Translations under genes and position numbers: made by a program
Notes under the pieces: model-generated
Database searches by the model: none
Seen by the model: the letters and a program-made list of their open reading frames with translations, nothing else
What the model was told of the DNA's origin: nothing
Assembly (NCBI RefSeq): GCF_032854445.1
Contig: NC_088307.1
Span: 25,247,953-25,307,952 of the forward strand
Length of the DNA stretch: 60,000 nt
Direction of reading: 5' to 3'
DNA from: Liolophura sinensis
Lineage: Eukaryota; Mollusca; Polyplacophora; Chitonida; Chitonidae
Shown: piece after piece, positions 12,793-23,849 of the stretch
Numbering within the stretch: the first letter of the stretch is position 1
How the letters are laid out: every line of letters begins with the position of its first letter

Positions 12793-13400
12793 CGTATAGC
12801 CGCGACTCTCTCGGCATGGTTTGTAATCCTGGTTGCGCAACAGTTTGTTTACTAGAAGATGGTTTTTGATCAAGCTAGTCATTTTTCTGAGAGAAGAAAG
12901 GTTGCGACATTAGGCCGTAATAGGCATATGCAAAGACTGTAAGTAATGTTAGTTACTGTTTGATATGTTTTTGTTGTTTAATTGATAAAGTTTTTGTGTA
13001 GATTGCTAACGATGATCGTCAAACTCCCCACAGTGATCAGAGATATGAATACTCTGCAGCGTGGTATCTGTAATGCCACAATCTACGCAAAATGTAAAAC
13101 CGATAAAATTGCATAGATACTAAGTTACGCTGCGCAGAATGCGATTAAAAATTAACGGAATCAAAAAGTAATGTACACTCCAAGAAGACATGGTGCGTTT
13201 CTCAGATGGGCATATAAATATATATGACAAATAGAAATATAGACAGATCTAGGCCTAGTTAGGTTGTAATAGTCATATTGTAATACATGTATGCATTCAC
13301 AGATCATATTCAGTTGGAATTTCTTGTTATGTCAAAAGTTGTGTTAATGTGTTGCTAATAAAGCAACTGATTCTCTCTTTATGAACAGATCTTAAGCACA
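12793..13400. other. Unassigned intergenic DNA
   Basis: AT-rich, with no tandem repeat, SINE or credible coding segment seen. Confidence 0.5.
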
Positions 13401-13404
13401 TCCC

Positions 13405-14340
13405 CGTGTCCTCTGTCCCAGTCACTGACTGGGCCCCTGTATGTAATACATATATGGGCAATGCACAGCAGTCACTGACTGAGCCCTCACAGGTATTGCC
13501 CATACAGACAATGTACAGTGGTCACTGACTGGGCCCTTTTAGGTGTTACCCATACGGAAAACACATAGCAGTCACTGACTGAGCCCTTTCAGGTATTACT
13601 CGTACCGACAACGCACAGCGGTCACTGACTGGGCCCTTTCAGGTATTACACATACGGACAACGCACAGCAGTCCCTGACTGAGCCCTTTCAGGTGTTACC
13701 CATACGCACAAAGGACAGCAATCACTGACTGGGCCCTTACAGATTTTGCCCATTCGGCAACGCACAGCGGTCATTGACTGGGCCCTTTCAGGTGTTACCC
13801 ATACGCACAACGGACAGCAATCACTGACTGAGCCCTTTCAGGTATTACCCACACGGACAACGCACAGCGGTCACTGACTGAGCCCTTAAAGTATTACCCA
13901 TACGGACAACGTACAGCAGTCACTGAATGAGCCCTTTTTGGTATTACCCATAAGGACAACGGACAGCAGTCACTGACTGAGCCCTTTTATGTATTACCCA
14001 TACGGACCAAGCACAGCGGTCACTGACTGAGCCCCTTCAGGTATTACCGATGCGAACAACACACAACGGTCACTGACTGAGCTCCTTCAGGTACGGACAA
14101 CGCACAACAGTCAATGACTGGGCCCTTTCAGGTATTATCAGTACAGCGGTCACTGACTGAGCACTTTTAGGTAATACTCACACGGACAACGCGCAGCGGT
14201 CACTGACTGAGCCTTTTTAGGTATTACCCATACGGACAACGCGCAGCGGTCAATGACTGAGCCTTTTCTGGTATTACCGACACAGACAACGCACAGCAGT
14301 CACTGACTGCGCCCTTTAAGGTATTACCCATAAGGACACT
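13405..14340 (+). repeat. 50-bp minisatellite, about 18 copies
   Basis: Units contain CAGTCACTGACTGAGCCC, then TTTCAGGTATTACCCATACG, then GACAACGCA. They are more diverged (roughly 10-20 percent by eye) than those of the neighbouring arrays, so the array is older or less homogenised. It ends exactly where the 18-bp array starts. Confidence 0.9.
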
Positions 14341-16212
14341 CACAGTAATCTGAACACTAACAGTAATTGGACACTGCCACTAATCTGGACACTGGCAGTA
14401 ATCTGAGCAATGGCAGTAACCTGAACACTGGCAGTAATCTGAACACTGTCAGTAATCTGAACACTGACAGTAATCTGAACACTGACAGTAATCTGAACAC
14501 TGACAGTAGTCTGAGCCATGGCAGTAATCTGAGCCATGGCAGTAATCTGAACACTGACAGTAATCTGAACACTGACAGTAATCTGAACACTGACAGTAAT
14601 CTGAACACTGACAGTAGTCTGAGCCATGGCAGTAATCTGAACGCTGGCAGTAATCTGAACACTGACAGTAATCTGAACGCTGGCAGTAACCTGAACACTG
14701 ACAGTAATCTGAACACTGGTAGTAATCTGAACACTGACAGTAATCTGAACGCTGGCAGTAACCTGAACACTGACAGTAATCTGAACACTGGCAGTAATCT
14801 GAACACTGACAGTAATCTGAACACTGGTAGTAATCTGAACACTGACAGTAATCTGAACACTGGCAGTAATCTGAACACTGACAGTAATCTGAACACTGGT
14901 AGTAATCTGAACACTGACAGTAATCTGAACGCTGGCAGTAACCTGAACACTGACAGTAATCTGAACACTGGCAGTAATCTGAACACTGGCAGTAATCTGA
15001 ACACTGACAGTAATCTGAACACTGACAGTAATCTGAACACTGACAGTAATCTGAACACTGACAGTAATCTGAACACTGACAGTAATCTGAACGCTGGCAG
15101 TAGTCTGGACACTGTCAGTAATCTGAACGCTGGCAGTAAGTTGAACACTGGCAGTAATCTGAGCCATGGCAGTAATCTGAACACTGGCAGTAATCTGAGC
15201 CTTGGCAGTAATCTGAACACAGGCAGTAATCTGAGCCATGGCAGTAATCTGAACACTGGCAGTAATCTGAACCATGGCAATAGTCTGAACACTGGCAGTA
15301 ATCTGGACATTGACAGTAATCTTGACACTGGCGGTAATTTTACACTGGCAATAATCTGAACACTGGCAGTAATCTGAACACTGACAGTAAGTTGAACACA
15401 GGCAGTAATCTGAGCCATGGCAGTAATCTGAACACTGGCAGTAATTTGAACCATGGCAATAGTCTGAACACTGGCAGTAATCTGAACACTGGCAGTAATC
15501 TGAACACTGGCAATAATCTGAACACTGACAATAATCTTGACACTGACACTAATCTGGACACTGATAGTAATCTGAACACTGGTAGTAATCTGAACACTGA
15601 CAGTAATCTGAACACTGGCAGTAATCTGGACACTCTTATTAAGTTGAACACTGACAGTAATCTGAACACTGGCAGTAATCTGAACCATGGCAGTAATCTG
15701 AACACTGGCAGTAAACTGAACACTTGCAGTAATCTTACAGTACTATTCAGTAATCAGTAATCCTGACCATGGCTCTAATCTTGACACTGGCAGTAACCTG
15801 AACACTGACAGTAGTCTGGACACTAACACTTGTCTGGACACTTATAGTAATCTGAACACTGACAGTAATCTGAACACTTCCACTAATCTGAACACTGGCA
15901 GTACTATGGGCACTGGCAGTAACCTGAACACTGGCAGTAATCTGAACACTGTCAGTAATCTGAACACTGAAAGTAATCTGGACACTGACAGTGATCTGAA
16001 CAGGGGGAGTAATCTGAAAACAGACAATAGTGTGGGCGCTGGCAGTAATTTGAACTCTGGCAGTAATCTGAACACTGACAGCAGTCTGGACACTGACACT
16101 TGTCTGGACACTGACAGTAATCTGAACACTGCCACTAATCTGAACACTGGCAGTAATCTAAACACTGACAGTATTATGGGCACTGGCAGTAAACTGAACA
16201 CAGGTTACGGTC
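14341..16212 (+). repeat. 18-bp minisatellite, about 100 copies
   Basis: Unit AATCTGAACACTGRCAGT with common variants (GAGCCATGG, GAACGCTGG, GGACACTGA). Because 18 is divisible by 3, several frames on both strands stay open for hundreds of codons. On the plus strand this reads as NLNTDS/NLNTGS hexapeptides. There is no non-repeat flank in frame, so I do not call a gene. Blocks such as GGTAGTAATCTGAACACTG recur at regular distances, showing higher-order amplification. Confidence 0.95.
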
Positions 16213-17038
16213 ATTGTTAAACAAGACTAGTGATTTATATATGAGAATAACATAAGTGTGTTCTGCGAAATCATATCAGATTGAGTTGTCTGAGGTCAGC
16301 CTGTCCTTCCTTAGTTCGAGTGTATTAGCTATCTACAACCTACGTAACTGCAGATAACTTGAGCAGATACTCTCATTATAACATTATTACAACAAGGTCA
16401 TGAAAATATCCCCCAGAATTTTTCAGCCAGTTGTTGCACACGTTTGTGCATACTTTACATACAAGTAAGTCGCAGCCAATCCGCCTGTCCAAGACACCCT
16501 CAGGACATCATTCTAAGCGTTAAAACAAGCTCTCAGAATCAATGCGTACTGAATTATTGGCTCCGATTTAAACATGTGAAGTGACACACTGACATTCATT
16601 TTGGTTGCAAGATTTTAAACTTATCATATGATTTTGTACTAACAGTTTGTACTGTACAGTTACCAGCAATCAGCTTGTAAAGTTCTCTTGAAATGTTCCT
16701 TAAAGTAAGGATCATAATGGAATATCAAAAATGACCGTATAATGTAGTAATGAGTAATGTTAAAGCATGATTATATATACCTTTCAAATTCCTGACCTGT
16801 TACCACATTGCTTCATTTTTGCATATTTGCTCCCTAGGGTTATATATTAAAATGTGGTGATTCTGTTGCCTGGGCCTACTGTTCTGTTCAGTTTTGGTGT
16901 TCTCACGGCCTTCTATCCCATTAAGCTGTGGTGTTTAATGTCTACATAGCCTTGTATCGTGTTCATTAGTGTTGTCCAAAGATTTAAAACGTTTCATCAT
17001 TTGGAGAGAACTTGTTTTAATGTGATTGTATATTAAAT
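16213..17038. other. Unassigned intergenic DNA
   Basis: AT-rich. The part 16565-16760 weakly resembles a TTC16-like intron (5519-5755), and 16800-16980 weakly resembles 8740-8920. No coding segment seen. Confidence 0.45.
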
Positions 17039-17220
17039 GTGATGACAACACAGCATTTTGATTAATTCTACACTAGTGACGTCTTATGTATTGCAATTAA
17101 CATTACTGCATTTTGTATTACCTAATTTTTTGGCCAAGGTGCTAGGCACCTGGAAATTGCTCCTATTTTTGCATTTAGATGAACAGTTAGAATAAAAATC
17201 TCGTTTTTACGATCCTAATT
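17039..17220 (+). mobile_element. Family R fragment
   Basis: Has GTGATGACAACACAGCA (also at about 21530), TATTGCAATTAACATTACTG (also near 10763), the GTGCTAGG block and GAACAGTTAGAATAAAA (also near 28120 and 29950). Non-coding. Confidence 0.55.
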
Positions 17221-17477
17221 TAAGATGGCGGACCATGGGTCAGTAATTCCTCTAAAGCTCTTTTCAACAGCAGATGGCAGGACCTATGAGTCGAAACTAA
17301 CAATCCTATTCCAGTCGTGAACCATTGAAGGGGTTCCAGGTCAATAATCGCAGTGCCAGTTCCTAAAACGACGAATAACACAAATTACCAGAGAACTAAG
17401 AAAGTACGAAAATTGGACGTCATCATACAAAGAGATGCAGTCAACAGTTTCCAGTGATGTTGGAAAAACGCATGTTC

Positions 17478-18420
17478 CAGGAGGTTTCTTAAGCTCCTAT
17501 CCACATGATGTGATATCACCTCGGGCATTTTGATCAGTGAGGTTATCTACTTGTTTGACTTCGGCTCCGTGAGGTTTCTCAGGCTCCTATCCACCTGATG
17601 TGCTTTTACCTCGGACGTTTTGACCACTGAGATTACCCGCAGTGATGTGCTTTTACCTCGGATATTTTGACCAGTGAGGTTACCTGCTTGTTTGATTGCG
17701 GCTCCAGGAGGTTTCTGGGGCTCCTGTCCACCTGATGTGCTTTCACCTCGGATATTTTGGCCAGTGAGGTTACCTGCTTGTTTGATTGCGGCTCCAGGAG
17801 GTTTCTGGGGCTCCTGTCCACCTGATGTGCTTTCACCTCGGATATTTTGGCCAGTGAGGTTACCTGCTTGTTTGATTGCGGCTCCAGGAGGTTTCTGGGG
17901 CTCCTGTCCACATGATGTGCTTTTACCTCGGACGTTTTGACCACTGAGATTACCCGCTTGTTTGGCTGGGACTCCAGGAGGTTGTGAGGCGCCTATCCAC
18001 GTGATGTGCTTTTACCTCGGATATTTTGGCCAGTGAGGTTACCTGCTTGTTTGATTGCGGCTCCAGGAGGTTTCTGGGGCTCCTGTCCACCTGATGTGCT
18101 TTCACCTCGGATATTTTGGCCAGTGAGGTTACCTGCTTGTTTGATTGCGGCTCCAGGAGGTTTCTGAGGCTCCTGTCCACCTGATGTGCTTTGACTTCGG
18201 GCATTTGATCTGTGATATTACCTGCTTGTTTGACTGCGGCTCCATGAGGTTTCTCAGGCTCCTATCCACGTGATGTGCTTTCACCTTGGGTGTTTTAATC
18301 TGTTAGGTTACCTGCTTGTTTGACTGCGGCTTCATGAGGTTTCTCAGGTTCCTCTCGACTGTGCATTCACGTTGACTAATGAGTCTACCTGCTCGTTGGG
18401 CTGCTGTTGTATAAGGCATT
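17478..18420 (+). repeat. 90-bp tandem repeat of family R, about 10 copies
   Basis: Units contain GAGGTTACCTGCTTGTTTGA, TTGCGGCTCCAGGAGGTTTC and CTGATGTGCTTTCACCTCGG. The central copies (17660-18190) are nearly identical and the outer ones diverge, as in an array homogenised from its centre. The unit is a relative of the ~105-bp repeat at 10176-10440. Confidence 0.9.
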
Positions 18421-18750
18421 GTGCTGGAGAGTGGTTAGACTGTGAGATATATTTACAAGAGGCCATATATCACCGCCTACATGCGACCAGTTGCCAGCTA
18501 TCACACTGTCAAATCGTTTTACCACCATAGTCTATATATTATATAGCTCCAATATCGACCCTCTGTAGTTTCACCTCGAGCTCTCTCGGTCGGCTCCGGA
18601 TCAACGAGGCGTCATGATGTTTGTTCAGCTCCTATATCGACGCGCTGTAGTTTTACGTCCTGCACATTTATCCACGAGGTCGCACTCTTGGTCGGCTCCG
18701 GTCCCATGCGGCGTCATGAGGTTTGTCAGGAACGTGGGGGAAACCCACTA
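18421..18750 (+). mobile_element. Family R segment after the 90-bp array
   Basis: Carries the CGACCAGTTGCCAGCTATCA block (cf. 34126 and 28195) followed by two units with GTAGTTTCACCTCGAG and GTCGGCTCCGGTCCCATG, related to the 105-bp units near 10200. It therefore links the conserved block and the internal repeats in one element. Confidence 0.55.
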
Positions 18751-19494
18751 CCGTCCGCAGCTTGATGACAGACATTCCCACGTACTGGTATTAGGTCTTT
18801 AATTGTATATCACGATGCCTTTAAGCGCACCTCATCCCTAATACATTGGTTTGGTAAAAAATTCCAGCAACAACGATGGGTTGAAATGTTAAGTAACTAA
18901 AACATCAAACAGAATCAATAGCAGTGTTTTGAGTTCGACCTTTTTTTATCGATGAAGGTAAAAACAGTCCTATTGTAGGCCTAACATGTGACCTTTCAAT
19001 TTAAGATGTTAGGCACCGGTAGCTAATTTTAGTAGCCAACACTATGTCATGGGTGTCAAAACTTAATTAGAGTAGACCCAGAATAGAAAAAACTGACGAG
19101 CAAAACGCTTGTGAACTTGTGAAGAAGTTTGCTGAAGGAGATATGTATCATTTGTGTCTCTGGAAGGGGCTGAGAACGGTAGTCGGTTTGTTAATGTCAA
19201 CCAAAATTGCTTATTAACATGTTTAACAAGTCACATGATGCAGTAGGATATTTTTTTTTTACCTTTAGCGGCAAAAACGTTCGACCCCGAAACTCCACTA
19301 TGAAGCAAAGAATTTGCTGAAGAAATACAACGTGATCAGCTTGCTGCTTAAGTGCTCCTACAAGACCACGAGATCGAGAATTGCCTGTATGACAATAAAT
19401 AGACGTTTTGGCGAAGCGCTCGAATTTGTTGCGTTTCTGAGACACAATAAATGGGCCAACGAATATTATAGATTGTGCAAACAGGCCTACGAAA
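18751..19494. other. Unassigned intergenic DNA
   Basis: No recognised element. A short open frame at 19314-19502 runs into a SINE-C tail and resembles nothing known to me. The phrase around 19078-19130 loosely resembles 11525-11580, so this may be old repeat sequence. Confidence 0.4.
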
Positions 19495-19787
19495 GTGAGT
19501 GATTGAGTGCTTGGGGTTTAACGTCCTAGTCAACAACTTTTCAGTCATATGACGACGAAGGAATCATTAGGGTTTATGTAATGTGCCTCCTTGTTGCAGG
19601 ACGGATTTCCCCCGCTCTTTTACCTAGTGCTGCTTCACTGAGACGACTTACCGAAGGCAAGTAAGCCGCTTCGACCGAGCCATTATACTCATATGGGTCA
19701 ACCAGTCGTTGCACTTTCCCTTCATGCTGAACGCCAAGCGAGGAAGTTACAACATCCTCTTCTAAAGTCTTAGGTGTGACTCGACCA
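19495..19787 (-). mobile_element. SINE-C copy, 5'-truncated
   Basis: Nearly collinear with the intact copy at 22952-23317. The tail at the left end reads CTTGGGGTTTAACGTC on the plus strand, and the body includes CGACTTACCGAAGGCAAGTA. It stops before the tRNA-like head at about 19787. Confidence 0.85.
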
Positions 19788-20120
19788 TCACCATTTTGAA
19801 GGCGGCTGTCCCAGCTCTATATCGTCTGTTTGGCCACAGAGCACTGTTAATACTTCATCAGCAACGCTGTTAAGACTTAGTGTTGTAACTCAGCCCTAGG
19901 CCATACCTTGATCGTTAACACATTGGCGCCTGTCTTGCCTAAACTCATAAAAAAAAAAACAAGCATAGTCGCTACGGACACCTGACAACATCAGGGAGAC
20001 ATCACTCTGGGCCTTATTACTACCACCTTGTACTTATTGCCAAGGAATACCAAATTTCACTGTAAAACTCATACCTACGCAAGGTATAGAAAATTTCATA
20101 TTTTTTTTACACACCACGTT
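19788..20120. other. Unassigned intergenic DNA
   Basis: No gene or known repeat seen. A short A run lies at about 19950. Confidence 0.45.
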
Positions 20121-21168
20121 TATATAGTACACCAGCAGACTATAGTACACCAGCAGAGTATAGTACAGCAGTAGAGTATAGTACAGCAGTAGAGTATAGT
20201 ACAGCAGTAGAGTATAGTACACCACAGAGTATACTACACCGCAGAGTATAGTACAAAACAGAGTATAGTACAGCAGTAGAGTATAGTACACCACAGAGTA
20301 TAGAACACCACAGAGCATAGTACAGCAGTAGAGTATACTACAGCAGTAGAGTATAGTACAGCAGTAGAGTATAGTACAGCAATAGAGTACAGTACACCAC
20401 AGAGTATACTACACCACAGAGTATATTACAAAACAGAGTATAGTACACCAGTAGAGTATACTATACCACAGAGTATAGTACACCAGCAGACTATAGTACA
20501 CAAGTAGAGTATCGTACACCAGTAGAGTATAATACACCAGTAGAGTATAATATACCAGTAGAGTATAGTACACCACAGAGTATAGTACACCACAGAGCAT
20601 AGTACACCACAGAGTATAGTACACCAGCAGAGTATAGTACACCACAGAGTATAGAACACCACAGAGTATAGTACAACAGTAAAGTGTAGTACACCAGCAG
20701 AGTATAGTACACCAGTAGAGTATAGTACACCAGCAGAGTATAGTACACCACAGAGTATAGAACACCAAAGAGTATAGTACAGCAGTAGAGTATAGTACAC
20801 CAGTAGAGTATAGTACACCACAGATTATAATACACCACAGAGTATAGTACACCACAGAGTATAGTACACCACAAAGTATAGTACACCACATAGTATAGTA
20901 CACCACAGAGTATTGTACACCAGTAGAGTATGGTACATCACATAGTTTAGTACACCACAGAGTATAGTACACCACAAAGTATAGTACACCAGTAGAGTAC
21001 AGTACACCACAGAGTATAGTACACCAGCAGAGTATAGTACAACAGTAAAGTATAGTACACCAGCAGAGTACAGTACAACAGTAAAGTATAGTACACCACA
21101 GAGTATAGTACAACAGTAAAGTATAGTACACCACAGAGTATAGTACACCAGTAGAGTATAATATATCA
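20121..21168 (-). repeat. 17-18-bp minisatellite, about 60 copies
   Basis: Plus-strand units are AGAGTATAGTACACCAC and AGAGTATAGTACACCAGY (also AGTACAGCAGT), mixed in short blocks. The minus strand reads as long tyrosine/leucine/cysteine-rich open frames in several registers, which is a by-product of the repeat. Confidence 0.93.
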
Positions 21169-21524
21169 ACAGAACGTTGTTAGCTTTTGCAGAATACATA
21201 CAGAATAATAGAATACAGCAATATTTTCATATGTTTGAAAGCATTATTTAGAGCATGACCAGCGACGAGATATAAGGCGTCTCACGGGAGAATTAGTAGA
21301 TTTTCACGTCAGCTTATCTGGAAGGCTTAGGTCCTATTCATTTCACCCAGGACACTCTAGTGGGGTGATCAATTTACAGTGATATATGTCCTAAATATGT
21401 GGATGCCGTGTCTGGTTATGAACTAACAGCTCGTGGAGATCGATTTACCTGATTTTGAACTTTTGACAGAAGGGTGTGATTATTGATTGCGTTTCACCCT
21501 GACGAGGCTTCATTTGTCTTTATG

Positions 21525-21770
21525 TTAACTGTGATGACAACACAGCAGTTTGATTTATTTATTTTACTAGCGTTTTACGTCGTACTCAAGAGTAACACAT
21601 TTTGAGTAGGCCTAATTCTAGACCAGTGATGTATAATGTTAAATTGCAGTTAACTTGTCTCTAGTTTTGTACAGAATCCTGTTTTAAACCATGGTGCTTG
21701 AGGTATGCAATTTGCTACATGACCACTTAAAAAACCAAACCCCAGGTAAACTGACAAGACGAATTAGGTT
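21525..21770 (+). mobile_element. Family R fragment interrupted by a SINE-A piece
   Basis: Flanking blocks GTGATGACAACACAGCAG and AATTCTAGACCAGTGATG match the uninterrupted sequence at 17039-17090. Between them, about 21553-21610 is a reversed SINE-A tail (TTTTACGTCGTACTCAAGAG). The downstream part has GGTAAACTGACAAGACG. Confidence 0.55.
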
Positions 21771-22388
21771 AGAACCCTGTAACTCAAGAACACACCTTTC
21801 ACCAGTCATTTTCAATATTGTGGCAAATAGGTCAACTGGATGTCCCGCTACATTAGCTGTGTATCTATCATGCTCCATACAGCGCATGTGCCGCTCGCAT
21901 TACAACAGTGCCACCACGAAACAAGGTTAACCTTTGGAACCTGTGTCATGCACGTAGACTTCTTAGGACTTAACCTTATCACTGATGTCCTTGCGCCGAA
22001 CATTTAGCAATAAAATTGTTTCTGTGTTGTTATGAATCGCCTTGTGCATATTGTAGGTGAAGAAAATCCATTTGTATGAAGTATTTAATAGTAGAAGGGT
22101 TGAGACAGAGTTTTGTGTTTTCGGACATCTCGTTCTTCAAGATTTCTGTACAAATTTGCTAGTGGTGGCTGCGATATAAATCGAAAAAAGGGAGCAACTC
22201 ATGCGCTGTAAGGGGTATGAGTCGGTCTCTCTTTGATGCCACGAGGTCAGATTTGATTTCGCCGAGAATGGAATGAAAGGTATTAAGTGTCAGACATGGT
22301 GGCTTTTCTAGGTCAGTTACTAAGAGCGTAGTGTTGTTAATGACTTGTAACTTGCATGACGTCTTGATGGAGATGTTTATTTGGTAAT
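21771..22388. other. Unassigned intergenic DNA
   Basis: No supported gene. The stretch 21870-21990 weakly resembles family X (a TACAGCGCATGTGCCGCTC block and AACCTTTGGA), too decayed to call. Confidence 0.4.
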
Positions 22389-22672
22389 CTAGGGGCCCTC
22401 CATAGCGGAGAGGGTTAGCACGCCAGCACGGAGTAGTGACCCAGAAGCCTAACATCCATGAGGTCGCTGTGACTTCAAGTACAGCTCATGCTGGTTTCCC
22501 TCCGACCGTACGTCGCAAGGTCTTCCAGCAACCTGCAGATGGCCGTAGGTTCCACCCGGGCTCTACCCGGTTTTCTCCCACCTTAATTCTGGCGTCGTCG
22601 TATAAGTGAAATATTTTTGAGTACGGCGTAAAGCACCAATAAAATAAATAAATAAAGAAAGAAATAAATCAA
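22389..22672 (+). mobile_element. SINE-A, near full length
   Basis: Starts with a tRNA-like head (GGGTTAGCACGCCAGCACGG; GTGACTTCAAGTAC as B-box). It continues through the shared body (GCAACCTGCAGATGG) to the tail TTTGAGTACGGCGTAAAGC with (AAAT)n. About 15-20 percent diverged by eye from the 44473 copy. Confidence 0.8.
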
Positions 22673-22951
22673 TTAGTACCTACACAACTAACAAATAGGA
22701 TGATTCAAACTACCCCAGGCCCTACAATATACCCACTGTATACAATACCCTAATGTTTAAAAGCATATTTTTTATATTCATCAGGCCCACATAAGAGAGA
22801 TTATATCAGTAGCTATTTCCGCAAACCTACATGTAGGGCTGGGCTCGTATTTATCAAGAAACTTAAGTCATAAATTTCAAGTGCTTAGAAAAACAAATTA
22901 AGTACTAGAAAGAGCTCAAATTGTGGTTGGTACATTGCGCTGTTGTAAAGA

Positions 22952-23317
22952 GTGAGTGAGTGAGTGCTTGGGGTTTAACGTCGTACTCAACAATTTTTCA
23001 GTCATATGACGACGAAGGAATCATTAGGGTGCATGCACGTGTAATGTGCCTCCTTGTTGCAGGACGGATTTCCACCGCTCTTTTATTTAGTGCTGCATCA
23101 CTGAGACGACTTACCGAAGGCAAGTAAGCCGCCCCGCCCGAGCCATTATACTGATACGGGTCAACCAGTTGTTGCACTATCCCCTTCATGCTGAACGCCA
23201 AGCGAGGAAGTTACAACTTCCTCTTTTAAAGTCTTAGGTGTGACTCGACCAAGGATTGATCCTGGATCTACCGGTCCCGAAGCGGACGCTCTACCAACTG
23301 TGCTATCCGGGCCGGTC
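22952..23317 (-). mobile_element. SINE-C, full length with target-site duplication
   Basis: On the minus strand it begins near 23317 with a tRNA-like head (TAGCACAGTTGGTAGAGCG as A-box, GGATCAATCC as B-box). It ends at 22952 in the tail GTTAAACCCCAAGCACTCAC. The 12-bp direct repeat CTGTTGTAAAGA at 22940-22951 and 23318-23329 brackets it exactly. The tRNA-derived head, tail repeat and duplication identify a SINE moved by an L1-type or related LINE machinery. Confidence 0.92.
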
Positions 23318-23470
23318 CTGTTGTAAAGAATCAGTGTATAAATTTTAAAATTCTGAGAGCAAAGCATCTGAATGGCAATTGTGTCAGAATTTTTGACTAA
23401 AGCCTTAAATGCTTGATAAATATGGGCCCTAAAATCTTATCTATTTTTTTCCGCTTGAGACGTCACTAAG

Positions 23471-23548
23471 AGTGAGTGAGTAAGTGCTTGGGGTTTAGCG
23501 TCGTACTTAACAATTTTTCAGTCATATAACGACGAAAGGATCCTTAGC
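23471..23548 (-). mobile_element. SINE-C/B tail fragment
   Basis: Only the 3' end is present: GCTTGGGGTTTAGCGTCGTA, then TTTTTCAGTCATATAACGAC, on the plus strand. Confidence 0.75.
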
Positions 23549-23634
23549 CCTGAGGCCACTTGGAGTGATCGTTCACCATGACATACGATCTAAATGCGTG
23601 GAATACCGAATCTGGGCATCATTGCAATCTTTTC

Positions 23635-23830
23635 TTTTGCATAATTCTGCTTAAACCATGGTGCTAGGGGGCGTGTAAATTGCCACGGTTTATGCATTTA
23701 CATGACCATTTAGAATAGAACCCTGACTGAGGTAAATTGACAAGAGGCCGTTTTTCACCGGTTACGTGTGACCATTTACCAGCTCTCAGACTGTCGTCGT
23801 AGCTCTGATTTTACTCTCAATGCTGTACGT
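23635..23830 (+). mobile_element. Family R fragment
   Basis: Ordered blocks TAATTCTGCTTAAACCATGG, GGGGGCGTGTAAATTGCC, GAGGTAAATTGACAAGAGG and TTCACCGGTTACGTGTGACC, followed by CCAGCTCTCAGACTGTCGTC. This copy ends where the 23-bp array begins, the position where other copies carry internal repeats. Confidence 0.65.
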
Positions 23831-23849
23831 CTTTAATTGCAATGCATGC

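Noticed and set aside
14340-16220. Long open frames on both strands (up to 443 codons) that could be repeat proteins
   Set aside because: They are the 18-bp unit read in several frames at once. Open frames on both strands with no unique flanking sequence, domain or splice context are expected from a stop-free unit whose length is divisible by three.
20034-21199. Tyrosine/cysteine-rich minus-strand open frames resembling membrane proteins
   Set aside because: By-product of the 17-18-bp AGTATAGTACACC array; several overlapping registers are open.
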